NCBI RefSeq assembly: GCF_021278965.1
Contig: NZ_CP065589.1
Span: 3,353,001-3,417,000, forward strand
Direction of reading: 5' to 3'
Origin: Chryseobacterium capnotolerans
GTDB taxonomy: Bacteria > Bacteroidota > Bacteroidia > Flavobacteriales > Weeksellaceae
DNA length: 64,000 nt
This document shows positions 50,626 to 60,163 of this stretch, in pieces; within the stretch, counting starts at the first letter, position 1, and every line of letters begins with the position of its first letter. The notes under the pieces were generated by a model. That model worked only from the letters and a program-made list of their open reading frames with translations. It was not told where the DNA came from and searched no databases. The translations under genes and the position numbers were made by a program.

Positions 50626-52225
50626 ATGAAACGCTATCTTTTAATCACTCTATTTTCAGCAGTCCTCTTTAAGGCACAGGAAATAAAAAAGGAAATAGAG
50701 ATAAAGCAGGCTACCGTATTTCTTCAGGGAGCCAAAGTCTTCGGAAGCACTACAATCAGTCTTCAAAAAGGAAAAAATAAGGTAAGAATTGTCAATCTGC
50801 CCAATAATCTGGATGAAAATACTTATAAAATCAATCTTGAAAAAAACACGACACTCCTATCCATTACTCCACAGAGTAATTTTTTGAAAAGAAGATCAGC
50901 TTTCTGAAGGTGAGAAAAAGCTGGATGATGAGAGAAAAAAGCTTCAAAGACAGGTAAGCCTGTTAGCGATCCAGATTAAAAATCTTACCGGAGAACAGAA
51001 TATCATCAATGATAATCTAAAAGTATCTACCAACGACAAGTCTACTCCTCAGGAACAGCTTATTAAACTTACTGAGTTTTACAGAAAAAGAATGCTGGAA
51101 ATCGACAACCAGGTCTTTATACTCAATGAGCAGAAAAGTACACTGGACGAAAGCATAGCCAAACTCAATAAACAATCTGACGAGGAACAAACGCATAAAA
51201 ATACCAATCGAAAAGAATTATTGCTTGAAATCCTTGCTGATAATGACACCAGCCTAAACTTGGGAGTCAGCTATATTGTTTCTGATGCAGGCTGGATTCC
51301 TTCTTACGATCTACGGGCTGAATCGGTAAAGAAACCTCTTGAAATGGTTTACAAAGGAAAGATCTATCAAAAAACCGGACAGGACTGGAAGAATATCAAG
51401 TTGTTTGTCTCAACCTACAGACCATCATACAATCAGGATCGCCCTATTCTTTCGCCATTATATGTTGCAGAATATACAGCCCATAATCCAATATTGGAGG
51501 TTGCTGATTACCAATCTAAAAAAGAATCTGCATTAATGAATGCTTATCAAATGAGACAGGAAATAGCTGCAAAACCAAGCCAGATCCCAATAGCTTCTGT
51601 TTCCGATAACCAGATGAATGTGATCTATGAACTGAATTATAACCAAACCATTGTAAGTCAGGAAAAAGAACAATATGTGATTCTGGATAAAAAACAAATT
51701 GATGCTGCTTACAAATACCATACAGTTCCAAAGATAAATAACCAGGTCTTCTTAATGGCTTTTGTAAAAAACTGGCAAAACCTCAATCTCATTAATGGGG
51801 AAGCCAATATTTATTTTGAAGATAATTATATCGGAAAAACCAATATTACCAGCAATTATGTGAAGGATGAATTCCCAATCTCTCTTGGCGTGGATGAAAG
51901 AATCACGGTAAAAAGAATCAAACTGGAAGATAAAGCTTCTCAAAAACCGATGAACTCCAATAAATGGGAAACTGAAACCTATCAGATCAGCATCAGAAAT
52001 AACACCAAAGAAAGTATTGAACTGGAAGTGCTGGATCAGCTCCCAATCAGTGAAAATTCTAAAATATCAGTGAAAGCTATAGAAACCGGAGGCGGAAACC
52101 TTGATGAAAAAACAGGAAGCATTCTTTGGAAAAAAAATATAAGTTCCGGTGGTTCTGATAAGATCAACTTCTCTTATGAGATTAAGTATCCGAAAGATAT
52201 GCAGATTCAATATTACAGCAGATAA
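50626..52225 (+). pseudogene. Mucoidy-inhibitor-A-like DUF4139/DUF4140 protein, frameshifted
   Basis: The 5' frame (50626-50907) has a signal peptide (MKRYLLITLFSAVLFKAQ) and the DUF4140 domain (IKQATVFLQGAKVF). The 3' frame, open from 50891, gives a coiled-coil region and DUF4139 (YIVSDAGWIPSYDLRAES, IYQKTGQDWKNIKLFVST). Removing one A from the run at 50887-50890 joins them as NFLKEDQLSEGEKK, 532 residues. Function of the family is unknown; the name comes from a Pseudomonas locus. It is preceded by repeat pair 3 and followed after 18 bp by the VWA gene. Error or real mutation cannot be separated here. Confidence 0.85.
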
Positions 52226-52243
52226 CCTATAAAAAATAATAAT

Positions 52244-53432
52244 ATGACAACTTTAAAAATCTTAGCCATTGCAGCCGCTTTTTTAAACTCCGGTGTAACA
52301 GCACCCCTTAGCTGCTCGAAAAGTGATTCAGACAACAGAAACTTAACCGTACAAAATGCTTCTGTGCCCACAGTAAATACAATATCAAAGGATAATAAAA
52401 TCCAGGTGGCTCTTTTACTCGATACTTCCAACAGTATGGATGGATTGATTGACCAGGCAAAATCCAGACTCTGGAACATCGTGAATACATTAACCACCTT
52501 AAAGTACAACGGCCAGGCCCCACAAGTAGAAATTGCTCTTTATGAATATGGAAATGACGGCCTCCGGGATGAAAACTATATCCGTCAGGTCACTCCTCTT
52601 ACCCAGGACCTTGATCTGGTTTCTGAAAAATTATTTGCCCTAAGAACCAACGGCGGAAGTGAATATTGTGGGGCTGTGATTCGCGATGCTGCTTCTAATC
52701 TGAATTGGGATGGCAACGAAAAAAAGTATGAAATTGATTTATATTGCAGGTAATGAGCCCTTCAATCAGGGAAAGATTAACTATAAAGAAGTGATCTCAA
52801 AAGCAAAAAATAAAAATATCTATACCAATACCATTTTCTGTGGAAGCCGTGAAGAAGGAATCCGGGACTACTGGCAAAACGGTGCTACAACCGGAGGTGG
52901 GAAATACTTTAATATCGATAGTGACAAAAAGGTTATTTATATTGAAACACCTTATGATATCAGAATTGCCAAATGCAATGCCAAATTGAATGACACCTAT
53001 ATGTATTATGGAAACCGTGGTTCTGAATATAAGATGAAACAAATTGCCCAGGATAAAAATGCAGAAGTACAATCTGTTTCTAATCTGGTAGAAAGAACTG
53101 TTTCCAAATCAAAAAAGAATGCCTACAAAAATGAACATTGGGACCTGGTAGACAAAGCTGAAAAAGATGACCATTTTATTGCCAACATGAAAGAAAGTGA
53201 ACTTCCTGATGAACTGAAAGGGAAAAGCAAAGAGGAAATTAAAAAGTCGGTGGCCATAAAATCGGCAGAACGTGAAAAGATCCAAAGAGAAATCGGTGAA
53301 CTTTCTAAAAAACGTCAAATCTATATTGACGATGAAATGAAAAAAAGAGGAAATGATGATTCTGATGATCTTGGAAAGGCCATTGAAAGCTCTATACAAG
53401 AATTAGCTAAAAAGAATGGATATAGCTTGTAG
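52244..53432 (+). pseudogene. VWA-domain lipoprotein, frameshifted
   Basis: The 5' frame encodes a signal ending in TAPLSC-SKSD (possible lipobox) and a von Willebrand A domain with the MIDAS motif LLLDTSNSMDGL. It leaves frame after WDGNEK. The 3' frame continues MKLIYIAGNEPFNQG, TIFCGSREEGIRDYW and a charged, helical C-terminus. Removing one A from the seven-A run at 52719-52725 joins them (NEKSMKLIYIAGNEPF), 395 residues. VWA proteins bind ligands with a metal ion at the cell surface. It forms an operon with the DUF4139 gene. Confidence 0.85.
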
Positions 53433-53459
53433 CAGATGGTTTAACACGCTGTGAAAATA

Positions 53460-53517
53460 AAGTACACTTAGGTTTTGAATCTTTTGATTTTTCTGCTTAA
53501 GTGTACTTATTTTTTTC
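53460..53517 (+). terminator. Terminator of the DUF4139-VWA operon
   Basis: AAGTACACTTA (53460-53470) pairs with TAAGTGTACTT (53498-53508) over a 27-nt loop, followed by a T-run. The long loop makes it less certain than the other terminators here. Confidence 0.6.
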
Positions 53518-53545
53518 AATAATTTAGTTCATAATTAAAGGTGTA

Positions 53546-54751
53546 CTACCTCCCAAACTTAAAATATCTGGATAATGGATGTTTTTTACCCTTCATAAAC
53601 AAAGAAGTCATTTCCATTCCCGTTACTGAAAAAGTAATTCCGTTTCCTCCAAATCCCAATACAAAGTAAGAATTTTTGAATTTGTGATGTTCTCCGATAT
53701 AAGGAAGCCCGTCCTTTGTTTCTCCAAAAGTTCCTGCCCATACAAAATCGGGATAGAAGTGATAATCCGGTTTTATTTTCTTCAAATTCTTTAAAATTTC
53801 TTTTTCTTTTTTATTGAGAATAGCATCGCGCTTTTTAGCATCATAAAAGTCTTCATCACCGCCGCCTATCAATAATCTGCCATCATCAGTAGTCCGCATA
53901 TACAGGTAAGGATCATCAGTATTCCAGACTAAAGTACTGGTGATATTTTTAAATTTGTCTTTATCTACCTCAGAAACCACAGCATATGTACTTTTCAGAT
54001 TAACGAAGTTTTCTTTCAATAAATTTTTGCTTTCATAACCGATACAATAGATGATTTTCTTCGCTTTAATCTGAAAACCGCTGTCAACTTTAGCAATATT
54101 AAAACCCTTATGATATTCTACTTCCACCATTTCAGTTTTATCAAATATCTTTAATCCTTTTTTTACATTATGCTTAAATAATTCATGAGCAAACTGAAAA
54201 GCGTCAATACTACCGCCTTGCTTAGATAGGATTCCACCATAAGTATTTTCAAATCCAAACTCTTTCAGAACCTGATCTGAATTGAGCCATTGAACATCAA
54301 ACCCTGCCTTTTTCCTGGCTTCATATTCTTTCTTTAACCATTCAACATCTTTTTTCTTCGAAGCAAAATACAAGGATTTTTTACGTTTAAATCCTGCATC
54401 AGAGCGTACTTTATCAACTAGTGCTTCAATGATATCAATCGCCTCTGAACAAGATTTATAACTTGCAATGGCACCTTTTTCTCCTATTTGTTTTATTAAT
54501 TCATAAAGGGGAATATCTATTTCATACTGAAGCATTGAAGTAGTAGCAGAAGTACTTCCATTACAAAGCTCGCGCTGATCAATGAGAATGGTTTCATAGC
54601 CGTCTTTTATCATTTGATGGGCAATAAGACTTCCTGTAATTCCACCGCCAATAATTAAAACATCACAGTTTTCATCTGATTTTAAAGATGGATAAGTAGC
54701 GATCAAGCCATTTTTTAAAAGCCAAAAAGGTTCATTTGATTTGAGATCCAT
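53546..54751 (-). CDS. FAD-dependent oxidoreductase (DAO/DadA family)
   Basis: The 401-residue protein has the FAD-binding DVLIIGGGITGSLIAHQMIKDGY (about 30-52), RELCNGSTSATTSMLQYEID, a central GGSIDAFQFAHEL and a C-terminal GLPYIGEH / FVLGFGGNGITFS segment, the order of D-amino-acid-oxidase-fold enzymes. It oxidises an amine or amino acid; the substrate is unknown. It stands alone on its strand between two rightward genes. Confidence 0.85.
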   Translation of the reverse strand: MDLKSNEPFWLLKNGLIATYPSLKSDENCDVLIIGGGITGSLIAHQMIKDGYETILIDQRELCNGSTSATTSMLQYEIDIPLYELIKQIGEKGAIASYKSCSEAIDIIEALVDKVRSDAGFKRKKSLYFASKKKDVEWLKKEYEARKKAGFDVQWLNSDQVLKEFGFENTYGGILSKQGGSIDAFQFAHELFKHNVKKGLKIFDKTEMVEVEYHKGFNIAKVDSGFQIKAKKIIYCIGYESKNLLKENFVNLKSTYAVVSEVDKDKFKNITSTLVWNTDDPYLYMRTTDDGRLLIGGGDEDFYDAKKRDAILNKKEKEILKNLKKIKPDYHFYPDFVWAGTFGETKDGLPYIGEHHKFKNSYFVLGFGGNGITFSVTGMEMTSLFMKGKKHPLSRYFKFGR

Positions 54752-54865
54752 ATTGATATTTTACATTAAAAATAACAATATTTATACCTTTTTAACAATT
54801 CATGGAGGATTTATGGTTTAATTATTGTTGGCTTATTAAATTCCAACCACCATAAAATATTTACT

Positions 54866-55246
54866 ATGATAACAATTATTCCAGAAGCCCCGGAGAATGT
54901 TGCGGCTTTCAATGCAACCGGAGAATTGACGAAAGAAGATTTTGAAAAATTGGTAATTCCGCATGTGAAAGAGAAAGTAGACCAATTTGGTGAGCTGAAT
55001 TATTTACTGTATTTGGATACCGATCTGGATAAGTTTACCATGGGAGCATGGCTTGAGGACCTCTTGCTTGGATTAAAAAACCTCACAAAATGGAACCGGG
55101 CAGCCATCGTTACAGACAAAGAAGGTGTACAGAATTTTACTGAAATTTTCAGTGTTCTGATGCCGGGAGAGTTTAAATCTTTCCCAAAAGAAAATTTATA
55201 CAATGCCCTTTATTGGTGCAAAAACGGTGATGAAGTGGAAGCTTAA
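54866..55246 (+). CDS. SpoIIAA-like/STAS-related protein
   Basis: The 126-residue soluble protein has the SpoIIAA-like pattern: VAAFNATGELTKEDFEKLVIPHVKEKV, LLYLDTDLDKFTMGAWLEDL, WNRAAIVTDKEGVQNFTEIFS and a late MPGEFKSFPKENLYNALYW. Proteins of this kind are small and of unclear function, sometimes linked to stress. It is single-gene with a terminator at 55264. Confidence 0.8.
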   Translation: MITIIPEAPENVAAFNATGELTKEDFEKLVIPHVKEKVDQFGELNYLLYLDTDLDKFTMGAWLEDLLLGLKNLTKWNRAAIVTDKEGVQNFTEIFSVLMPGEFKSFPKENLYNALYWCKNGDEVEA

Positions 55247-55263
55247 TCAGCCTAATACAATGA

Positions 55264-55296
55264 TAAAAGACTGTCTCAAAAAGGCAGTCTTTTTTA
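55264..55296 (+). terminator. Terminator of the SpoIIAA-like gene
   Basis: AAAGACTGtCT and GgCAGTCTTT around a CAAAAA loop with a T-run. Confidence 0.8.
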
Positions 55297-55385
55297 TATA
55301 TCCCAATCAATACCAAACAGATACGTAAAAATACCTAATGATAAAATTGGTACATTCTACTGTAATTATATCCCATAACGGTGAG

Positions 55386-55393
55386 TACATTTG
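55386..55393 (+). promoter_or_regulatory. -7 element of the lectin gene
   Basis: TACATTTG is an exact -7 match, 27 bp before the ATG at 55421. No -33 TTG at 17-23 bp. Confidence 0.5.
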
Positions 55394-55420
55394 TAATGTT
55401 AACCAACAAATACTTACACC

Positions 55421-55765
55421 ATGTCAACATTCAAAACAAACATTATTGCAGGACCACTTTGGAGCAATGACGAAGCACAAAAATTAGGGCCACGTATTGC
55501 GGCCGCACACTTAGGAAAATTTACCGGACAATGGACTACCATTGTAGAAGGACAAATGAGCGTTATAGAAGTAGAATTAAATACTGAACCAACGGGAAGT
55601 ACAGAATATACTTTAAACGTATTGGCGGGACCTATCTGGAGTGATGAAGATGCTAAAGCGATCTGTCCAGCTATCTGTGCATCGTACGGTGGCACATGGA
55701 ATGGACAATGGACAACAGTTGTAGAAGGCAAAATGAGCGTTTGCAGCTGTGTATTCAAATTCTAA
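55421..55765 (+). CDS. MVL-type mannan-binding lectin, two tandem domains
   Basis: The 114-residue protein is two homologous halves. Half 1 has IIAGPLWSNDEAQKLGPRIAA and GQWTTIVEGQMSVIEVEL; half 2 has VLAGPIWSDEDAKAICPAICA and GQWTTVVEGKMSVCSCVF. This matches the Microcystis viridis lectin (MVL), which binds oligomannose and chitobiose cores. No signal peptide is present, so it is cytosolic or released on lysis. Half 2 carries four cysteines that half 1 lacks, a departure from MVL. Monocistronic, with its own promoter and terminator. Confidence 0.9.
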   Translation: MSTFKTNIIAGPLWSNDEAQKLGPRIAAAHLGKFTGQWTTIVEGQMSVIEVELNTEPTGSTEYTLNVLAGPIWSDEDAKAICPAICASYGGTWNGQWTTVVEGKMSVCSCVFKF

Positions 55766-55792
55766 ACTGAAAAGAATAATGTATTAATTAAA

Positions 55793-55840
55793 AAAAGCTG
55801 TCTCAAAAGTCAGTTTCAGGATTTTGGGACAGCCTTTTTT
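55793..55840 (+). terminator. Terminator of the lectin gene
   Basis: AAAAAGCTGTCtCAAAA (from 55795) pairs with TTTTGgGACAGCcTTTTT, flanked by A and T runs; probably bidirectional with the MFS gene end. Confidence 0.8.
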
Positions 55841-55885
55841 ATGCATTAAATGTTGTACTCTCGCAGATTCAAGAGAGTGCTCTTT

Positions 55886-57088
55886 TTATTTATCGCAGGA
55901 AACACATTCTGCCACAGCTTCTTCTTCATTAGCTGTTTGTGAACCATAGAGATACATATATCTTACACTGATGGCAAACCCAATAAAGGTCATTCCTACT
56001 CCTACCAACGAAGGATAATTGTATGGCAATCCATATTCCAAAGGAATTCCACCAAAAAAAGCTCCCATTGCATTCGCAATATTAAAACCTGCCTGCATAA
56101 ATGCGGCAGCCATCATTTCACTTTTCGGAGCGGCTTTCATCATCATAATATTAATAGGTGCTGCAATAGACATTGACAGTGCACCGCACATAAAGGTCAA
56201 TATGAAAGCAATATTCTGATGCTCGGAAAGTAAAAATACGCCCACCAGAGAAATCATCATTAAAAAAATCAGAAGTGCACAAGTCTTTTCCGGGCCTAAT
56301 TTATCTGAAATAATCCCTCCGGCAAGATTACCAACCACCATTCCGGCGCCGGCAAGAACCATGACGTAAGCCATCTGGCTGCTCTCCACTCCGGAAATCA
56401 CTGTCATTAAAGGGGTAATATAACTCAACCATGTGAAAAGTCCCCCAAATCCAATTGCTGTAATCGCCAACACAAGCCATGACTGCTTCTTTTTCAGGAA
56501 TTTCAGCTCTTCCAGGAAATGGGTATTCTGATTGGCTTCCGTTGCAGGGAGCCATAGCTTTAAAAATAACAGAGCAAAAACACCAATCAAAGCTACAATC
56601 GCAAAATAGAGCCTCCAATGGAAAGTATGTCCGATATACGTCACCAGAGGAACCATTACCAGATTGGCTACAGTAAGTCCAGTAAACATCATCGATATAT
56701 AAAAGGCCTCCTTCCCTTTTCCAGCCATTTTAGCAGCGACCACTGTTCCTACCCCAAAGAAAGCTCCATGAGGAAGTCCAGACATAAATCTGATGATCAA
56801 CATTGTTCCATAATTGGGAGCAATAGCAGAAAGGCCATTAAATAAAGTGAAAAGGATCATAAAAGCAATCAGAACCTTTTTAGGAGGAAATTTCACTGAA
56901 TATCCGATCAGAATAGGTGCTCCAATTACCACTCCCATAGCATAGGCAGAAATCAGGTGTCCTGCTTGCGGAATTGTAATTTCAAGTGTTTTTGCGATGT
57001 CCGGTAATAGTCCCATAACGGTAAACTCCGTAGTTCCTATTCCTAATCCGCCAATCGCAAGCGGTATTATTCGTTTATCAATCTTCAT
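55886..57088 (-). CDS. MFS transporter, DHA1/AraJ-like
   Basis: The 400-residue permease has 12 membrane helices and DHA1 motifs: IGGLGIGTTEFTVMGLLPDIAKTL in TM1, GYSVKFPPKKVLIAF (motif A region) and RFMSGLPHGAFFGVGTVVAAKM in TM4. It resembles arabinose-efflux-type (AraJ) drug/metabolite exporters. The C-terminus carries Cys residues (AECVSCDK). The AraC regulator encoded divergently 178 bp upstream is its likely regulator. Confidence 0.9.
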   Translation of the reverse strand: MKIDKRIIPLAIGGLGIGTTEFTVMGLLPDIAKTLEITIPQAGHLISAYAMGVVIGAPILIGYSVKFPPKKVLIAFMILFTLFNGLSAIAPNYGTMLIIRFMSGLPHGAFFGVGTVVAAKMAGKGKEAFYISMMFTGLTVANLVMVPLVTYIGHTFHWRLYFAIVALIGVFALLFLKLWLPATEANQNTHFLEELKFLKKKQSWLVLAITAIGFGGLFTWLSYITPLMTVISGVESSQMAYVMVLAGAGMVVGNLAGGIISDKLGPEKTCALLIFLMMISLVGVFLLSEHQNIAFILTFMCGALSMSIAAPINIMMMKAAPKSEMMAAAFMQAGFNIANAMGAFFGGIPLEYGLPYNYPSLVGVGMTFIGFAISVRYMYLYGSQTANEEEAVAECVSCDK

Positions 57089-57266
57089 TGTATATTCTTT
57101 TCTGAATTAATATGTTAAAATTAAAAATGGTGAGCCATCTTTATTTTTGAAAGTGCAAAATTCGAAAGAAATATTGGATTTCACACCTCTTTGAATGATA
57201 AAAATTTGCTCCATATTAACCTTTTTATTTAATTTTATCTATACAAACAATCAAATCAGAACAAAA

Positions 57267-58172
57267 ATGAAGATTCAGAAAGAAATCATAGCGTTTGAAA
57301 AAGGAAAATCGTTCAAGATATTCGCTCCCAGTCTGAAAAATTGTTTTTTCTGGCATTATCATCCTGAAATAGAACTGGTATACGTAGAAGCCTCCAATGG
57401 AATCCGGCATGTTGGGAAAAATATTTCCGGTTTTACAGATAGTGAACTTCTGCTGATTGGAGCTAATGTACCGCATCTTAATTTCGACTATGGTATACAG
57501 ACAGAATGTAAACAGTTGGTCCTGCAAATGCGGGAAAACTTTCTTAACGATATCATTCTTCCGGTTCCTGAATTTGAGAATATTAAAAATCTTTTAGAAC
57601 GTTCTTATCTGGGATTATCTTTCTCTGGAGAAACCAAAAGGATTGTTGTTGAAAAACTTCAGATCCTTAAGAATAAAAACTCCTTTGAATCTTTAATGGC
57701 ATTAATTGAAATTCTGCAGATGTTGGCCCAATCCACGGAGGTACATGAGCTGAATAAGGAAGATACAAGGATCAAATGGTTTCTGAATGACAAGATCAGG
57801 ATGGGAACCATCTATGATTATATTCATGAAAATCATGATAAAAAGCCCAATGTGAATGAAATTGCCCAAATGGTCAGCTTAAGTACCCCCGCTTTCTGCC
57901 GGTATTTTAAAAAGCAAACCAATATGACTTTCACAGATTTTGTCAATAACTACAGGATCAATCAGGCTAAAATATTTCTATTAAAGGATTCTTCTGTAAC
58001 AGAAGTTTGTTTTCAGGTAGGTTTTGAAAGTCTTTCCTATTTTAATAAACTGTTTAAACAGCATACGGGAGAGACCCCATCAGAATTCAAGAAAAAACAT
58101 TTTAAGCCTATTGAGATCAATGGACGGATTGGTGTGATTAATAGGGAGTCTTCCTGTAATAAAGGGTTTTGA
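57267..58172 (+). CDS. AraC-family transcriptional regulator
   Basis: The regulator has an N-terminal cupin-like ligand domain (FWHYHPEIELVYVEASNGIRHVG, LIGANVPHLNFDYG) and a C-terminal AraC double HTH (VNEIAQMVSLSTPAFCRYFKKQTNMTFTDFVNNYR, VTEVCFQVGFESLSYFNKLFKQHTGETPSEFKKK). From the ATG at 57267 it has 301 residues; an in-frame ATG at 57195 would add a hydrophobic 24-residue N-terminus not typical of the family. It is divergent from the MFS gene and probably controls it. Confidence 0.88.
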   Translation: MKIQKEIIAFEKGKSFKIFAPSLKNCFFWHYHPEIELVYVEASNGIRHVGKNISGFTDSELLLIGANVPHLNFDYGIQTECKQLVLQMRENFLNDIILPVPEFENIKNLLERSYLGLSFSGETKRIVVEKLQILKNKNSFESLMALIEILQMLAQSTEVHELNKEDTRIKWFLNDKIRMGTIYDYIHENHDKKPNVNEIAQMVSLSTPAFCRYFKKQTNMTFTDFVNNYRINQAKIFLLKDSSVTEVCFQVGFESLSYFNKLFKQHTGETPSEFKKKHFKPIEINGRIGVINRESSCNKGF

Positions 58173-58283
58173 TATGATCCCAAGATTTATATTTTATAAG
58201 CTTACCTGGCTGCTTTTATTTTCCCACAGATGACACGGATTTTCACAGATGTTTGGGAATAATTTTGATATCTGAATGTTATA

Positions 58284-58380
58284 AACCACCCCGTCAAAAA
58301 TTCTTTGAATTTTTGACACCCTCCAGAGGAAGGGAATGATGGAGGTCATCCCTTATTGATTTTGGTTAAAATAGTTCGTA
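58284..58380. repeat. Interspersed repeat with palindromic head, copy B
   Basis: Same element as at 32064-32161: AACCACCCC, GTCAAAAATTC-TTT-GAATTTTTGAC (58293-58317), CCTCCAGAGGAAGGGAATGATGG and the TTATTGATTTTG tail. The loop trinucleotide is the complement (TTT versus AAA) of that in copy A. Confidence 0.75.
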
Positions 58381-58389
58381 TGTGCCGCC

Positions 58390-58444
58390 CTATTACCTAT
58401 TACCTATTACCTATTACCTATTACCTATTACCTATTACCTATTC
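58390..58444. repeat. Heptanucleotide tandem repeat (CTATTAC)
   Basis: Seven perfect head-to-tail copies of CTATTAC (58390-58438) and a partial eighth. It lies in the convergent gap between the AraC gene and lipA, not in a promoter or coding region. Copy number is expected to vary between strains. Confidence 0.9.
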
Positions 58445-58450
58445 TATCAA

Positions 58451-58483
58451 AAAATAACCGCCCATTACTGAGCGGTCTTTATT
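58451..58483 (-). terminator. Terminator of lipA
   Basis: ACCGCcC and GaGCGGT around ATTACT, with AT-rich flanks that give T-rich sequence on the minus strand. It ends next to the lipA stop codon. Confidence 0.7.
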
Positions 58484-59350
58484 TTAGTGAATATGTTTTT
58501 CTGCATGGTAAGAACTTCTTACAAGAGGAGAGCTTTCAACATGTCTGAAACCTAAACTTCTTGCAAAATCACCCAACTCATCAAATTCCTCAGGAGTAAT
58601 AAATCTCTTTACAGGAAGATGTTTTTTAGTTGGCTGAAGGTATTGTCCAAGAGTGATAACATCCACATTAGCATTTCTGATGTCTTCAATGGTCTGGAAG
58701 ACCTCATCTTTAGTTTCTCCTAAACCAAGCATTACCCCTGTTTTAGTTCTTCTTTGCCCAGCTTCTTTTAAATATCTTAAAACCTCAAGACTTCTTTCAT
58801 ATTTTGCCTGAATTCTCACTTCTCTGGTCAAACGTTTTACCGTTTCCATGTTGTGAGAGATCACTTCCGGAGCTACATCTACCAATCTGTCAATATGTTT
58901 GGTGATTCCCTGGAAGTCCGGAATTAATGTTTCCATTGTGGTCCCCGGAGAGATCCTTCTTACAGCATTTACTGTTTCTGCCCAAAGGATAGATCCCATA
59001 TCCTTCAGATCATCACGGTCTACAGAAGTAAGAACGGCGTGTTTAATCTTCATTAATTTGATAGAACGGGCCACTTTTTCAGGTTCATCCCAGTTTACAT
59101 CAAGCGGTTTTCCTGTTTTTACTCCACAGAATCCACAGCTTCTTGTACAGATATTTCCTAAAATCATGAACGTTGCCGTACCTTCTCCCCAGCACTCTCC
59201 CATATTGGGACAGCTTCCGCTTTGGCAAATAGTGTTTAATTTATATTTATCAACCAAGGTTCTCAATTCCCTGTAGTTCTTTCCGGTAGGAAGTTTTACA
59301 CGAATCCACTTTGGTTTTTGAACGGTAGTATCTTGAACTAAATTTTCCAT
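58484..59350 (-). CDS. lipA: Lipoyl synthase
   Basis: LipA inserts two sulfurs into octanoyl groups on lipoyl-dependent enzymes. The 288-residue radical-SAM protein shows the auxiliary cluster ligands [13 protein letters not shown] and the radical-SAM motif CTRSCGFC (about 55-75), then [22 protein letters not shown] near the C-terminus and RSSYHAE. Length is normal. Good promoter at 59368-59400. Confidence 0.95.
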   Translation of the reverse strand: MENLVQDTTVQKPKWIRVKLPTGKNYRELRTLVDKYKLNTICQSGSCPNMGECWGEGTATFMILGNICTRSCGFCGVKTGKPLDVNWDEPEKVARSIKLMKIKHAVLTSVDRDDLKDMGSILWAETVNAVRRISPGTTMETLIPDFQGITKHIDRLVDVAPEVISHNMETVKRLTREVRIQAKYERSLEVLRYLKEAGQRRTKTGVMLGLGETKDEVFQTIEDIRNANVDVITLGQYLQPTKKHLPVKRFITPEEFDELGDFARSLGFRHVESSPLVRSSYHAEKHIH

Positions 59351-59367
59351 TTCTAAAATTGAAGTTC

Positions 59368-59400
59368 AAAGTTAAGGAATTTTTAATGGAAACCATCAAC
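59368..59400 (-). promoter_or_regulatory. Promoter of lipA
   Basis: The minus strand has TTG (complement of 59398-59400), a 22-bp spacer and TAACTTTG (complement of 59368-59375), 17 bp before the start codon. Confidence 0.75.
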
Positions 59401-59464
59401 CAGAGAAATTGATGAAACTTATAATTCAAAATATCATTGTACATTTAGGCCTAAAACCTATCCC

Positions 59465-60094
59465 ATGAAAAAATATTTTCTCCTTTTATCAATTACTTTC
59501 AGCACCTATTTTTTTGCTCAAAAACAGTTCCAGCCGGAAGGTTCCACTGTTCTTCAAACCGTAGATGGAGATTTGGATGGCGATAAAATTCCCGAAAAGG
59601 TAATTGTCTATAACACCAAAGATGCGGGTGACCTTGGTGAAATCCGGGAAATTCAAATCTTGAAAAAGGTTAATGGACAATGGATAATTCTTGAAAAATC
59701 AACCAATGCTATTCTCGATAGCGAATCCGGAGGTATCATGGGGGACCCCTATTCAGGAACCAGTATAGAAAAGGGAATTCTAATCATCAATCATTTTGGT
59801 GGCAGCAGCTGGAAGTGGCAGTATACTGATAAATACAGATTCCAGAATGGGCATTTTGAATTGATAGGCCATACTTCAAGTTCAGGAAGGCCGGGAGATT
59901 ATATTCAAAATGTAGACTTTAACCTTTCTACAGGACAAATTAATTTCACAAACGAGGTTGATAACATTCAAGAATATGGTCCTTCCCAAAAGGAAACATA
60001 CATTAAAAAAGGAATCAAGATCAACCTTCAGAACAGAAATGATAAAAGTATAAAAATTAAACTTCCTAAAACCAAGGCCGAAATTTTCATATAG
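59465..60094 (+). CDS. Exported hypothetical protein with FG-GAP/VCBS-like start
   Basis: The 209-residue protein has a signal peptide (MKKYFLLLSITFSTYFFAQ), an Asp/Gly calcium-loop-like motif (VDGDLDGDKIPEKVIVYN) and a mostly beta body (SSWKWQYTDKYRFQNGHFELIGHTSS). The motif resembles VCBS/FG-GAP repeats, but only one copy is seen. Role unknown. Confidence 0.72.
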   Translation: MKKYFLLLSITFSTYFFAQKQFQPEGSTVLQTVDGDLDGDKIPEKVIVYNTKDAGDLGEIREIQILKKVNGQWIILEKSTNAILDSESGGIMGDPYSGTSIEKGILIINHFGGSSWKWQYTDKYRFQNGHFELIGHTSSSGRPGDYIQNVDFNLSTGQINFTNEVDNIQEYGPSQKETYIKKGIKINLQNRNDKSIKIKLPKTKAEIFI

Positions 60095-60163
60095 TTTGTT
60101 ACAAATGTTAAGAAGCGCAAAGACGCGAGTTTTCTTTTACAGGCCATAGAGAAGGCCCAAGGA

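Noticed and set aside
58390..58444. CRISPR-like array
   Set aside because: The unit is a 7-bp perfect tandem repeat without spacers.
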